Shown here piece after piece: positions 11,901-22,242 of a stretch of DNA of 64,000 bases. Numbering within the stretch: the first letter of the stretch is position 1; every line of letters begins with the position of its first letter. The stretch is from Capsaspora owczarzaki ATCC 30864. Lineage: Eukaryota > Opisthokonta > Filasterea. The stretch is from the NCBI RefSeq assembly GCF_000151315.2, contig NW_011887294.1, positions 1,085,862 through 1,149,861 of the forward strand, in the 5' to 3' direction. Under the pieces are notes generated by a model. That model was not told the origin of the DNA, searched no databases, and saw nothing but the letters and a program-made list of their open reading frames with translations. A program made the translations under genes and the position numbers.

Positions 11901-13503
11901 GTCGAGGTCGTTGTCAGTCGTGTCTTCCAAAATAGACGCCGCCTGCGTCTTTGCAATCCGCACGTTCTCAGGGTCGGTGGGCAACGCAAACGACGAGGCA
12001 AATGTGGAAACCGGCCTCGCGGGACCGAGCCCAAACATGGTATCCAAATTATCCAGGTCGGTTGTGAAGGCAGAGTTTGATTCGTCTTCATCCGCCAAGG
12101 GCGACTGGACAACGGGAATAGCTTTGGGGGGAATGGACGGGGCGCTGCTGATCTTGAACTCCACGTCCTATCACAACCACAACCACAAAACCAAGCACAG
12201 TTAAAAATAAAAAAAAATAAAAAAAAACGAGCAAAACACGAACGAGCAATCGGGTGAATCAAGTGGCGAACGTACCGATTGAAGTGCGTCAAGATCCTCA
12301 AGCATGTTTCCAAGCATGTCGTCAAGCATGCCGAATCCAACGGATTGCCGCACAGCTGGCGCTTTTGGAGCCGAAATAGCTTTTGGGGCAGGAGCTTGCT
12401 CTACAGCAGGCTTAGGAGTGGGCTTGGCGGCAGCAGGAACGGCTGCTGCGGCTTGGGGACGGGGACCCAGGGCTGGTGCGGCACCGGGCTTTGGACCGAG
12501 TGCGGGCGCAGGCGAGGTCTCAGCCTTGGCGGCAAATGCACCAGTCAGCAGATCGTCAACGTCAATGGACGGCATGTACGATGGCGGCTGCGGGGGAGGC
12601 CTTGCCACGGGTGCAGGGGTGAAATCGTCGTCTTCATCATCGCTTGGCGTGAAAGTGGCGCCTGCCAATAGCTCGTCCAGCGTGGGCAATGCCGTAGCTC
12701 CTTTGGGCGAAAGAGCAGGTTCCGGGCTCGGAATGTCGGGCTTGGGAACCGCAACCTCGACAACGGGCGCGGCCTGCACTTTTGGTTTCGCTTCTGCAGC
12801 CGACTTTGGCATGGGCGGAGGCGCCGTTCCAAAGATTTTGGCCGCATTGATTTTGCCAGGCGCTGCAGCAGGAGCAGGGGCCGGGGAGACAGCAGCAGTA
12901 GAAGCAGCAGCAGCCGGAGATTCTTGTGCCACCTGCTTTGGAGCAGGCGCAGCCGCAGTCTCGGGCTTTGGAGCTCCTGGGGTTGGCTTCAGTGGCTTTG
13001 GCGTTAGCGCTGGGGCTGCGGCAGAATCGGTCGGCGGCGATGTTGGTTTGGCAACGGGTGTTGGTTTCAATGCGCCGAATGGTTTCGGGGTGGCAGCAGG
13101 AGTAGCAGCAGCAGCAGCAGCAGCAGCAGCGCTGGGCTTGGGCTTGATTGGAATGGCAGCTTCAGATGCCGTTGTTGCAGCTGCAGCGGGCTTCGGTTTG
13201 ATCGGAATGCCGGGTTCGGTGGCTGGCTTTGGCGCACCAGGTTTCGGGGCGGCAGCTGGCTTCGGGGCGACAGCACCCGCTGGCTTGGGAGCCACGGGTT
13301 TCGGTGTCGAGGCGTCGCCGGTTGTGTCGGGGGTTGAGGGCGATTCAGCGCTGGACGGCGGCGAAGTCGGCGGTTTCTTGGTTGCGACTGTGGGTTTTGG
13401 TGCAGCCGCAGCGCCTGGTGCTGGCTTGGGCGCGACGGGTTTGGGTGCTGCAGCAACAGCAGCCGCCTCTGGTTTGGGTGTCGCTGCTTCTGGTTTGGGA
13501 GGG

Positions 13504-13555
<52 letters not shown>

Positions 13556-13790
13556 AGGCAGGAGCAGGAGCAGGGGCAGCGGGCATTGTTGCGTCGCCGC
13601 CAGTCGCCGCATTCTGGAGGGAGAGCAGCAGCTTCTTCTTGTGGCCGGGCAGGGTGATGCCAATGTCGTCGAGGTCCTCCGGGCTCATGCTACTGAGGAA
13701 GGACATGTCGTCGTAGCCATTATCCACGAAATTGGACAGGTACTTTTCGAGCTTGAGGCCCTTCAGCCACTCCTCGACTGCAGACGCCAT
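8941..13790 (-). CDS. SAM-RA-PH-proline-rich-CH adaptor (MRL-like, RIAM/lamellipodin relative)
   Basis: Ten exons (minus): 13790-12276, 12167-11667, 11524-11243, 11093-10947, 10841-10632, 10539-10492, 10414-9563, 9445-9338, 9236-9104 and 9008-8941. They total about 1287 residues with clean phases. An N-terminal SAM domain (residues 3-66, starting VEEWLKGLKLEKYL) is followed by about 400 Pro/Ala/Lys-rich residues. Short amphipathic helices follow at 487-505 (LDDMLGNMLEDLDAL), 541-553 and 592-601 (LDALLEDLD). A Ras-association domain (673-766, HLDRMLEDHEKVIE) and a PH domain (about 775-901, GWKKKSVVLRLSGIY to FNLWMAAIRVA) come next in the MRL/Grb7 order. A 280-residue proline-rich region has SH3-type PPILPPKP and APPTLPPK motifs plus IYDTV. 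The C-terminus is a CH-like domain (YINWLIKHCPS, FRENWGALVVFMESLGL). MRL proteins link active Ras/Rap and phosphoinositides to talin and actin. The SAM and CH additions are not in animal MRL proteins I know. Confidence 0.82.
13505..13578. repeat. GGAGCA hexamer tandem repeat inside the SAM-RA-PH-CH gene
   Basis: About nine imperfect copies. On the minus strand they encode an Ala-Pro dipeptide run in the linker after the SAM domain. The tract is probably length-variable. Confidence 0.9.
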
Positions 13791-14867
13791 TTGGACGACG
13801 GACGGACGGGGCGACGGAGAATGTTGACCGCTGCTACGAACAAAAGGGGAGTAAGCAAAGAAAAATAACACAAGGAAACAGTGAGCTTGCTGTTGGTGAT
13901 CAGTGCTGGTTGAATGAATGAATGAAAAAAAAAAAAAAAAAAAAAAAAGACAAGAATTATAAAAATAAAAAAGGCGATGAAACGTTGTTGCGCCCTGTTG
14001 CTGGAGTGCGCAGCTGATCACGAGCACGCAGCGTGTGAAATCGCAGTGACTGGTCACACGCTCAGCTGACGGCTGTAGGGGAAGGGAAGGGAAGGGAAGG
14101 CGAAATTGCGCGGTTTGATGAAGCGATGGGTTTCGCCTTCCAAATCCGCCAATTTTTTTTTTTTTTTTTTTTTTTTTTAGCTGCTGCCTTCAACGCGGAC
14201 AGTTAGCGCGGCGAAGAGCGTTGCAGGCGCATTCAAGTAGGAAGTGCAAGCGATGGCTGTCTCTCGTGAAATGGAGGCAAGTCGGGGGGAACAAGCTCAG
14301 AAGGGCGATGACAGTGGATTGACTACAGTGAGCATTGTGGCACACTGTAAGCAGCTGCTTCACTCTTGCCCACGCAGCGTCTGCGCAGGTCTCATTCACA
14401 AGTTCGGGGGTGGGCAATGATAAAGGCGTAGAACCACAATAAGGAGCAACCAGATGGACGAAGCAAGCGACGCAAAATCGCAGCAAGATGAAAACTCGCT
14501 GTTTCCAACCATCATACTTTGGGGGAAAGATGGACTGACTGATGGCTTGACTCAAAGGGGGTCAGGCAGTTCAGTCAAACAGTGGCTTCAGTGGTAAGCC
14601 ATCAACCCGAGGCACTGACGCTGAACACGCGTGGAGATCGCGAACAAAATAATACAAAATCAAAATAAAACAAAAAACAAACAAACAAACAAACATAAAA
14701 AAAAAAAAACAAACATAAAAACATAAAAATTGTCACGAAAAAAAAAAAAAAAAAAAAAAAAGCTCCGCTGCAACAAACAAACATTGCAAAAACGATCACA
14801 GCAAACAAGAACAGGAAAATACGTTGATAGCAACTCTAGACAAGAAGAAGAGAAAGCACAAAAGCAG
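13791..14867. other. Intergenic stretch with homopolymer runs
   Basis: It holds the promoter side of the SAM-RA-PH-CH gene and the 3' flank of the next minus-strand gene. Visible elements are an A run of about 24 at 13925, a GGGAA tandem run near 14080-14100, a T run of about 25 at 14153 and an A run of about 22 at 14740. No gene is supported. Confidence 0.5.
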
Positions 14868-16706
14868 CTAGTTCAGAAGGCGGCGAACTTCAAGATGAAC
14901 AATCACCTCGAGAAGATTGTTGCCGGCCTTCTGATCGACCTGCGTGTGTGCGTTGGCGTTGCTCAGCACCATCGAGAACGGCGTGTCAAAGTCGACAGAG
15001 CGACTGGCAACGCTCGTGTTGGAGCGCAGCGTGAATTTGTCGTCCGACTCGTGATCGAGCAGCATGACACCGGATTGCAGGTCGATTGGCTTTGCGCCTC
15101 GCAAGTACTGGCCCACAACAGAGCGCACACCTTGCACGCCCTTTGAAACATAGGTGCCGACGTCTTCGGCATGCTCGGGCGCAACAAAACCAGTGCCGAA
15201 CGCGCTGGCTTTCTGCAACAAGCCATCCATGTACAGCAAGTGCTTGCGTTTCAGCACGGTGGCGCTCGCATTGAACGGCAGACCCTCGCCCCAGGGGCCA
15301 AGGTACAGCACCTTGTTGTCAATGCCAAACACGTCGCCCGCGCGGGCTTTGCCGTTCAGCAGCGGCGCTTCGAAGTCATACGTGCTGCTCAGCTTGCCTG
15401 CGCCGAACGTCACATCAAACGCTGCAAGCGTGGGTGTCGGAGGTGGGGGAGGGGAGGGGGAGAGAGAGAGAGACGCACAAAACAAACAAACAAACAATCA
15501 CAACAGTCAGTGCCCTTGCTCTTGCAATCTACTCATCAGTCTCCACGAATTCACGTACAAAGGATTTGGTTTTGCTTGTTCGCCAAGGGCTTGCGCAGTC
15601 CGGGCAGGTTGAGCTGGATGGCCGAGAGAACAATCGCAACGGTGAAGGGCGGTCGGGAGCTGCGAGGGAGCCTTTCGAGCTTGAGGGTGACTTGGATGTC
15701 AAAGTCAGCGTCGGGCGAGAAGAGATCCTTCGAAGCCAAGTCTTCTGACGACATGCTCTTTTGCAACTTTGGGGTCACGGCCTTGGGCGACTGGACCATG
15801 GTCGAGAAGCGACTCACATGGTGGTCTCCTTCGTGCACCAGAATGCCCGAGCTGTCAAACTCACCCAAAGCACCGTCGAATCTGATTGTGCGACGTGTCA
15901 AGAGCGGCGGAGAACGAGTGAGCGACAAGCAAACAAACACTGCCAATGAACATGAAAATCGAGCCACCAAGCAAGCGGCCAAATTTACCGGAGCTCCAGA
16001 TCATCCAGGACAAGACCGGCAAGATTCTCTGCCAGCGCCGTCGCTACGTCAAAGCCGCGCGAGATCTGGGAGCCGACACCTGGCACGATGCTGCCGACTG
16101 CACCCAAGCCCTGAAACATGGTTTTGCTGGCCTCGAGCGCCTTTTGCGCAATTTCCGAGTCAGTCTCCATCACAATGACCTGCCATTGCAAATCAAGTGA
16201 GTGCACACTTAATGGCAAAGAAGCTGGCCATGACACGAAGCAGCAGCAACAGCAACAACCACCAGAAAACCGCATCCAAACAAAAAGCAAAAAGTCCCCG
16301 CCTACAAAACTCTGCTTACTTTGGTTGGCAAGGGGTTGTTCTTGCCCAGACGACCAAAGTACAATATTTGGGGGTGGCGGAACACTTCAGAGTCTTGCTT
16401 GATGAACTTGCGCCAGCCAATGGTCTGCTCCTGGCCGTTGATGGACGTGACAATGACACCGCTGCGTCGACCAGGCACTCGGACGACCGAGGTCGAGTAC
16501 AGGCGGTTGAGCTTGACGCTGGTCAGCGACACAATCACAATGTCGTTCATGTCAATGGCCGGGCGCGACAGCGGACGATGGATGCGCACGTAGGCGTCGT
16601 TGACAATCGAGTCTGTCGTTGCGCCCTTGAGCAGAGACGACGACGAGCGCCGCGCAGCCTTTTCGTTTGTGATGATTGCTTGGCTTCCGGTTGGGGATAA
16701 CGACAT
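14868..16706 (-). CDS. Unrecognised protein, four exons
   Basis: Exons (minus): 16706-16320, 16179-15989, 15881-15559 and 15421-14868, with consistent phases, giving about 484 residues. I do not recognise the family. The N-terminus is Ser/Arg-rich. Residues about 45-125 look like a beta-rich module (VIVSLTSVKLNRLYS, GVIVTSINGQEQTIGW). A small-residue, hydrophobic segment follows (GAVGSIVPGVGSQISRGFD). The C-terminal half is again beta-rich, with YDFEAPLLNG and VLYLGPWGEGLPF. No signal peptide, clear membrane helix or catalytic motif is seen. The alternating beta pattern and charged loops suggest a cytosolic globular protein. The exon structure supports a real gene and the function is unknown. 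Confidence 0.65.
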
Positions 16707-17345
16707 GGTTGTTTTGTTTTTTTGAGGTCAAAGGTTTGTTTCTCGAGCTGGGATTGACGATGCTTTGGCGGTTTGCGACGGGAACAATCTGTGCAATGGA
16801 ATTGTGCGAGAAAGCAAGAAATGATCAAGCAGTGAGAGGTGGAGGGTGATTTGTGATTTATTATAGGAGTTGAGACATGAGTATCCGACGGCTCGCGCGC
16901 AAGTCAGATTCTCAGACATTTACTAGTTTTCGATGTGTGCGATGAAGCGTTCGTCTGATGGCTGCGGCGTTTTTTGTGCATCGCAAAGACAACGACATCC
17001 GTGACTCGTTTACAAGGCTCAGCCAACCCTCAGCGCCCAAACCATCCGTTCGTTCAGCCAAAAGCTAAAAGAACGAACGAATTTTAAAATTTAAACATAA
17101 AAAAAATTCAACTTGAAGAAAATCCCGCCGAACCGACTTTGTTGTTCGCACTCACGACGCTGCACACTCACAGCCACACTCAGTCGCACTGCGCCACAGT
17201 GGCAGCAACAGCGAGATAGAAAGAGAGAGAGAGAGAGAGAGATAGAAAGAGCGAGCGAGAGAGAGAGAACGAGCGGCGATTGGGGTTTTAGCGGTGGTTT
17301 TGTTTGGTTTTGGTTTTGGTTTTGGGTCAAAACGAACCCAACGGA

Positions 17346-17382
<37 letters not shown>

Positions 17383-17707
17383 AAGCAAGCAAAGAGCAAC
17401 CCGCAGAAGTGGGAGTGACAATGCCAGAGACTGAGAGACTGAGAGAGGCTGAGAGAGAGAGAAAGAGAGCAGGAAAGTGGAACGGCGGATTGCTTTTGTT
17501 GTGGTTTGTGTTGTTGTTGCTTGTTGTTGTGGGTCGTTCGACCAAACGCAGACCAACAATCACAATCTCAACAGTAATGATGATGATCGACTTACAATTA
17601 CAACAATGACAAAAGAAAAAAAAATGAGGAGTGAGTGAGTGATGAAAAATCATATTGCGATTGGCAGTCTCACTTTCTGATCACAGTAGACCCCAAACCA
17701 CACCAAA
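16707..17707. other. Divergent promoter region with GA and ACG repeats
   Basis: Flanked by gene starts on both sides (minus gene at 16706, AFG2 at 17708), so it must hold both promoters. It contains a GA-rich tract (17217-17272), an ACG trinucleotide run and GTTTTG-rich sequence near 17300. No coding sequence is supported. Confidence 0.6.
17346..17381 (+). repeat. ACG trinucleotide repeat
   Basis: About twelve uninterrupted ACG units in the non-coding divergent promoter region. Confidence 0.95.
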
Positions 17708-20673
17708 ATGGTCGGACTGGCGCGATGGTGGCCGCCGACAGCAATGACAGCAACGACAGCAACGACAGGCACGTTTAACGCAGCCCACTGCGACATGCTG
17801 GCATTCCATCCGACGCTGCACGACGCGCGTGCTTGGCTGCCCGGGCGGTGTCGGCTGTCGTCGCGCGCGATTGCTCAGCTGTGGTCATCAGCTGCGGCTG
17901 CGACGGAGCATCAGCAACTCGGCTCGCTGCCAGACAGCCCTGTCGTCGCTGAACCAGCTACCGCCGATGCCGTCGGCGAGGCGACCCAGGACGCCAGAGC
18001 AGGCCAGCAGCCAGTCATCAAGCATGGCGATCCAGTCCTCGTGGTGCTGCTGCGCAACCCCGACAGCGGTGCTTCTCGCCTGCAGCTCGTGCTGAGCTGT
18101 CTCGCACAGCCATTCGCTGGAACCAAGCAGCCGGCCGAGTCCGTGCAAGACGACGCCGGGCAGCAGCCGCTCGACTTTTGCGCAGATCCGACCGTCACCA
18201 TGTTCTGGCCTGCTGAACCGCCCATCGTCGGAACGACTGATGATGAGATGCAAACCAATGAGAGCAGCCGCATCTCGACAATCCCGTTGATCGATGACAT
18301 TCTCGCGGGGGCAGGATGCCAAGCGCAAGTCCGGACGTTCGGGCGCATTCATCCCTCAGAGTGCAGCGCCATTGAGTGCACAGTGTTTGTGCTTCCGTCG
18401 CTGATTCCGAGTCTTGCAACGCTGCCCCTCGCGCAAAGAGATCTCTTGCTCAATTATGCACGTGTTTTTGTTCGGCGATTGGGAATACCATTGGCGCCTG
18501 GCTGCGTGTTGCGACCCAACGTTGGGCAGCAACTTGTCGATCGCGGGGCGGCTCCAGCCAACTCAATTCCGGAACTGCTATTGACCCCTGAAGTCGCCAT
18601 TGACTTTATCCGTGTCGACAGGATGCAATCCTTTGGGCAGAGCGCAGCGTCCGACTCTCTGACACCGATGGCTGCGGTTTTCCAGTTTGTGTCGAACGCC
18701 ACACACGTCTCTGTCAACATTTCTGCACGAGTGTATGATGGTAACGCAAACTACTGCTGTCTTTTTTTTGCTTTTGCCCTCTTTTGTGAATTGGATGGGG
18801 GGGGGGAAAGTCCATTTTTTGCCTCACTTTGTCTCACTGTTAACGACGTCTTTTTTTTTTTTTTTCAGCAGGTGTCACCATACATCCCCAGACCTCGCTT
18901 CCCCTGCCGCCAGAACCGATGGCCACAGGCGGCCTAGCAGCTGCGAGGCGGGCGTTGCGGGAGATGATTCTCATGCCGTTTCGGCACAGAAGCGCGTTCA
19001 TGGAGGTCGGCGTGGAAGCACCAAAAGGCATTCTGCTGCATGGCGTGCCTGGGTGCGGCAAAACGACCCTCGTGCAGCAGGTTGCAGCCGAGTGTGAAGC
19101 GCACTTGTCTGTGATTCGTGGACCTGAGCTCTTTGGCCCGTACATTGGTGAGACCGAAGAGCTTCTGCGCGCTGCGTTCGCCAATGCCCAGCGGGATGCC
19201 GCAGCCGCCGGAAAGCCATGCATTGTCTTTATTGACGAAATTGACGTCTTGTGCCCAAAGCGAGGCGAGACGTCCCAGCACGAGAATCGCATCGTGGCCC
19301 AACTGCTCACCTTGATGGATGGCATGACCTCGCGAGGCAGCACGATCGTTGTCGGTGCAACCAACCGTCCGCACTCGATCGACCCCGCGCTTCGACGACC
19401 AGGCCGATTCGACCGCGAGATTCGCGTTGATGTACCCGATCAACTCGAGCGGCTCGGCCAGTTGCAACAGCGATGCGCCGACCTGCCACTTTTGTTGCTG
19501 CCTGCTCTGGACGCGGTCGAGCTCGAAACAATTGCCGCGATGACGAACGGCTTTGTCGGCGCGGATATTGCGCATTTGGTGCGCGAGACATCGCTTCTTG
19601 CCATGCAGCGACTGTCATTGCACGACAGTTTGCTGGAACCATCGTCAGACAGCTCCAGCAGCGCCGCTCGGAAGGAGCATGCCAGTGCGGTCGAGGCGCT
19701 CAAGCTGCGACAGAGCGACTTTGTCGCTGCGCTGTCTCACGTGGTGCCATCCACCCAGCGAGGACACAAACGCCAGCTGCTCCCGACGCGATGGGAGGAT
19801 ATCGGCGGAATGGCCTCCGTTAAAACGGCATTGCAGCAGTGCATTGCGTGGCCACTCTTGCACGCGGAATCGTTTGCGCGAATGGGCTTGCAACCCGCGC
19901 GAGGCATTCTGCTCTACGGGCCGCCGGGCTGCTCGAAAACCACCCTTGTGCGCGCAGCGGCCAACACGAGCAACATTACGTTCTTGTCTAAAAGTGGGGC
20001 GGAAATCTACTCGCCTTTTGTCGGCGAGTCCGAGCGTAGCATTCGAGAACTCTTTCTTCTAGCGCGTCGCGGTGCGCCGTCGGTCATATTTCTGGACGAA
20101 ATCGATGCGATGGTGGGCAAGCGTCGCGACGACGGCGCGGCTGGCGGCTCGCGCGATGTTGTGGCAGAACGTGTGCTTTCCACACTCTTGAACGAGATGG
20201 ACGGCATCGATGCTGCGAAAAATGTGGTCGTTGTGGCGGCCACAAACCGGCCCGACATGCTCGATGCTGCCCTCATACGACCAGGGCGGTTTGATCGCGC
20301 TGTTTACGTCGGTCCGCCAGACGAAGACGCGCGAATTGCCATCTTTGAAGTGCACGCGACCAAAAAGCTTCCTGTCGATGAAACAGTTGTCCTGGCGGAC
20401 CTCGCAGCGAAATCCGTGGGCTGCACTGGCGCCGACATTGAGGGAATTTGCCGTGAAGCCGCGTTTTCCGCATTGCGGCGATGGCAGCGCACGCAGTCCC
20501 CCAGTGCTGCATCAGCCGCTATGCCAGCCCACGTTCCATCCATTGAGCAGCTTTGCGTCACCAGTGCAGATTTTGAAGCGGCGTTCGCTGCTTGCCGGCC
20601 TTCGCTATCTGCTGCGCAGCTCAAGGAGTTTGAGCTTTTGCACAAGGAGTGGGGCACTGGTGCAAAGAGTTAG
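17708..20673 (+). CDS. AFG2: AFG2/SPATA5-type AAA+ ATPase
   Basis: Two exons, 17708-18740 and 18869-20673, about 945 residues (human SPATA5 is about 890). The N-terminal 340 residues form a divergent substrate-recognition region. The D1 ATPase has Walker A GVPGCGKTT near residue 403, Walker B CIVFIDEID, and the second-region-of-homology element RRPGRFDREI. D2 has the AFG2-characteristic Walker A GPPGCSKTT near residue 695, Walker B VIFLDEIDAM and RPGRFDRAVYVGPPD. The CSKT in D2 separates AFG2/SPATA5 from p97/CDC48. In yeast AFG2 strips maturation factors from pre-60S ribosomal particles in the cytoplasm; SPATA5 in animals acts similarly. The intron acceptor is a CAGCAG tandem, so isoforms may differ by one alanine. 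The gene converges on a YAE1-like gene that is also tied to ribosome-related Fe-S protein maturation. Confidence 0.92.
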
Positions 20674-21085
20674 TCGATCCTTTTGATTATTTTGAAACTC
20701 AAAATGCTGTACATTAAAAACTAAGGGTTTGAAAAAAAACCCACACAATCTGTATTCGTGAAAGTCTTCGTCTGCACCATGATGGATGTGGCAGCAGAAT
20801 CAACCTGGTTGATCTTCACGCGCTGACTGAAGGTGAGGAGAGGGTATCAGATGCATCGCAGACGTGATAGGAAGATTGAAAAGGACGCTCGGAAAATTGC
20901 TGGGGAAAAAAAAAAAAAGAGGTGGATTGCCCATGCTTCTTTTCTGGCAACGGAAGTGCATCAATAAAAGATAGTCAGCTTCGTTGCTGCTGTCGTCGTC
21001 GTCCTCGGCGTCTTCGTCGTCGACGTCGTTTTCGTCCTCGGAGGAGGAGATTGAGGAGGAAGAGTCTGGCGCCCAACGATCTTTC
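20674..21085. other. Convergent 3' region; possible acidic last exon of the YAE1-like gene
   Basis: It holds the AFG2 3' flank. On the minus strand, 21070-20950 is open in a frame very rich in Asp, Glu and Ser. It could be an alternative last exon of the YAE1-like gene, entered through a CCAG acceptor near 21071, or just 3'UTR. It is not certain enough to annotate as coding. Confidence 0.4.
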
Positions 21086-21910
21086 TCAGAAACGCAGGAC
21101 TTGCGGACCTAACAACGCGGTCGCAAGCCCAGAAGCGTCACGCAAAAGCTCGGCGTACTGACGCACAGGCCCAGATTCGTTTTCCGAAGCGCTGTCGGCT
21201 CGCGACACGACCGCCGGATCTTGCACTGCGACGAGTCGTGCGAGCATGGATTGAACTTCGTCGACTCGCGGATGTGCTGGCATCCGAGCCGCAAAAAGTC
21301 TGCAAACGAAAAGCGATGTTCAATCAAACAAGATCAAGATCATGGTTTCGTTTAGCATGGAGCACTTTGAGCACTTTGAGCGCTTTGAGCAATCCAAACA
21401 CGGAGAAACAGATTACTGACTCGAGGATGCCTCGAAGCTCGCCCCAGTGCCGTCCCGCGGTCGCTCCTGCGCCAAAGCCAAGGTCAAAGCCTTCCTGGCG
21501 CGCACGCTCAGTGGCTGCTTGTATGGCCTCACGGTAGCCCGTCTGCAAAAGTTCCACTCACAATGGTCAGACACGCGTCCGTCCGTCTCTCAAGCTCTCT
21601 CTCTCTCTCTCGTTCTCCCTCGCTTATCATGAGTGCTGCTCTCCGCCACAGCGTCACTGCTTCACTCTCCGTTGTTTTGTGCTATATCGGCAGCTGAACT
21701 CACATTGTGGTGGATGCTCTCGAACGCTCGACGCTCGTGCTTGACCATGTGGCTGTCATCATCCACGTCCTCCGCCCAGTCGTCGTCATCATCGTCATCA
21801 TGATGCACCTCACCGGACATGTGCTTTGCAACAGCCACGCTCTTCTCGTCCAGATCTGCGCAGGATGACAATCCGCCACAATCCGCGTCCTTCCCACCAC
21901 AGCAACTCAT
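21086..21910 (-). CDS. YAE1: YAE1-like Fe-S cluster adaptor
   Basis: Exons (minus): 21910-21704, 21542-21421 and 21299-21086, about 180 residues. The last junction uses a GTCAGT donor. The diagnostic part is the Yae1/Lto1 deca-GX3 repeat, TGYREAIQAATERARQEGFD followed by LGFGAGATAGRHWGELRG: glycines every four residues after the conserved GYR. Just upstream is an acidic stretch (WAEDVDDDSH) that corresponds to the conserved DVxDE of YAE1 proteins. The N-terminus has an unusual Cys-rich start (MSCCGGKDADCGG). Yae1 with Lto1 recruits the cytosolic Fe-S targeting complex to the ribosome-recycling ATPase Rli1/ABCE1. The C-terminal 70 residues are not conserved with anything I recognise, and an alternative acidic C-terminus is possible. 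Confidence 0.75.
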
Positions 21911-22242
21911 ATTTGGAATCACAATAATCAAACAAGACTGACAGCAACTTCTGAGCAAAATCAAATATTCTGAGATGTTCCGCATGACAATGACAGACAC
22001 AAATGTACAATGCGTTCGAACAACCAGACAAGCAAGAGGTTTGCGGCAAACAACAAAGTCGACATCACTCTCGGACTACGTCGATCTTCGTGTCAGTAGT
22101 CGGCGAGGAGGCGAGCGGCACACTAGCACTGAATGCAGACACAATAAGCCGAGGCAGCTTCCGACAAGCTAACGGCACAAGGCGTGAGAATGTTGTAAGC
22201 TTGGATTCGCAGAGCAACGAGAGCCACAGGTCGAATGGGATG
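21911..22242. other. Spacer between two minus-strand genes
   Basis: The promoter side of the YAE1-like gene and the 3' flank of the LRR membrane protein. No convincing coding sequence. Confidence 0.5.

Noticed and set aside
12304-13716. 470-residue plus-strand frame rich in Ala and Gly
   Set aside because: It is the antisense shadow of the Pro/Ala-rich linker in the SAM-RA-PH-CH gene. The opposite strand has the recognisable SAM domain and phase-matched exons.
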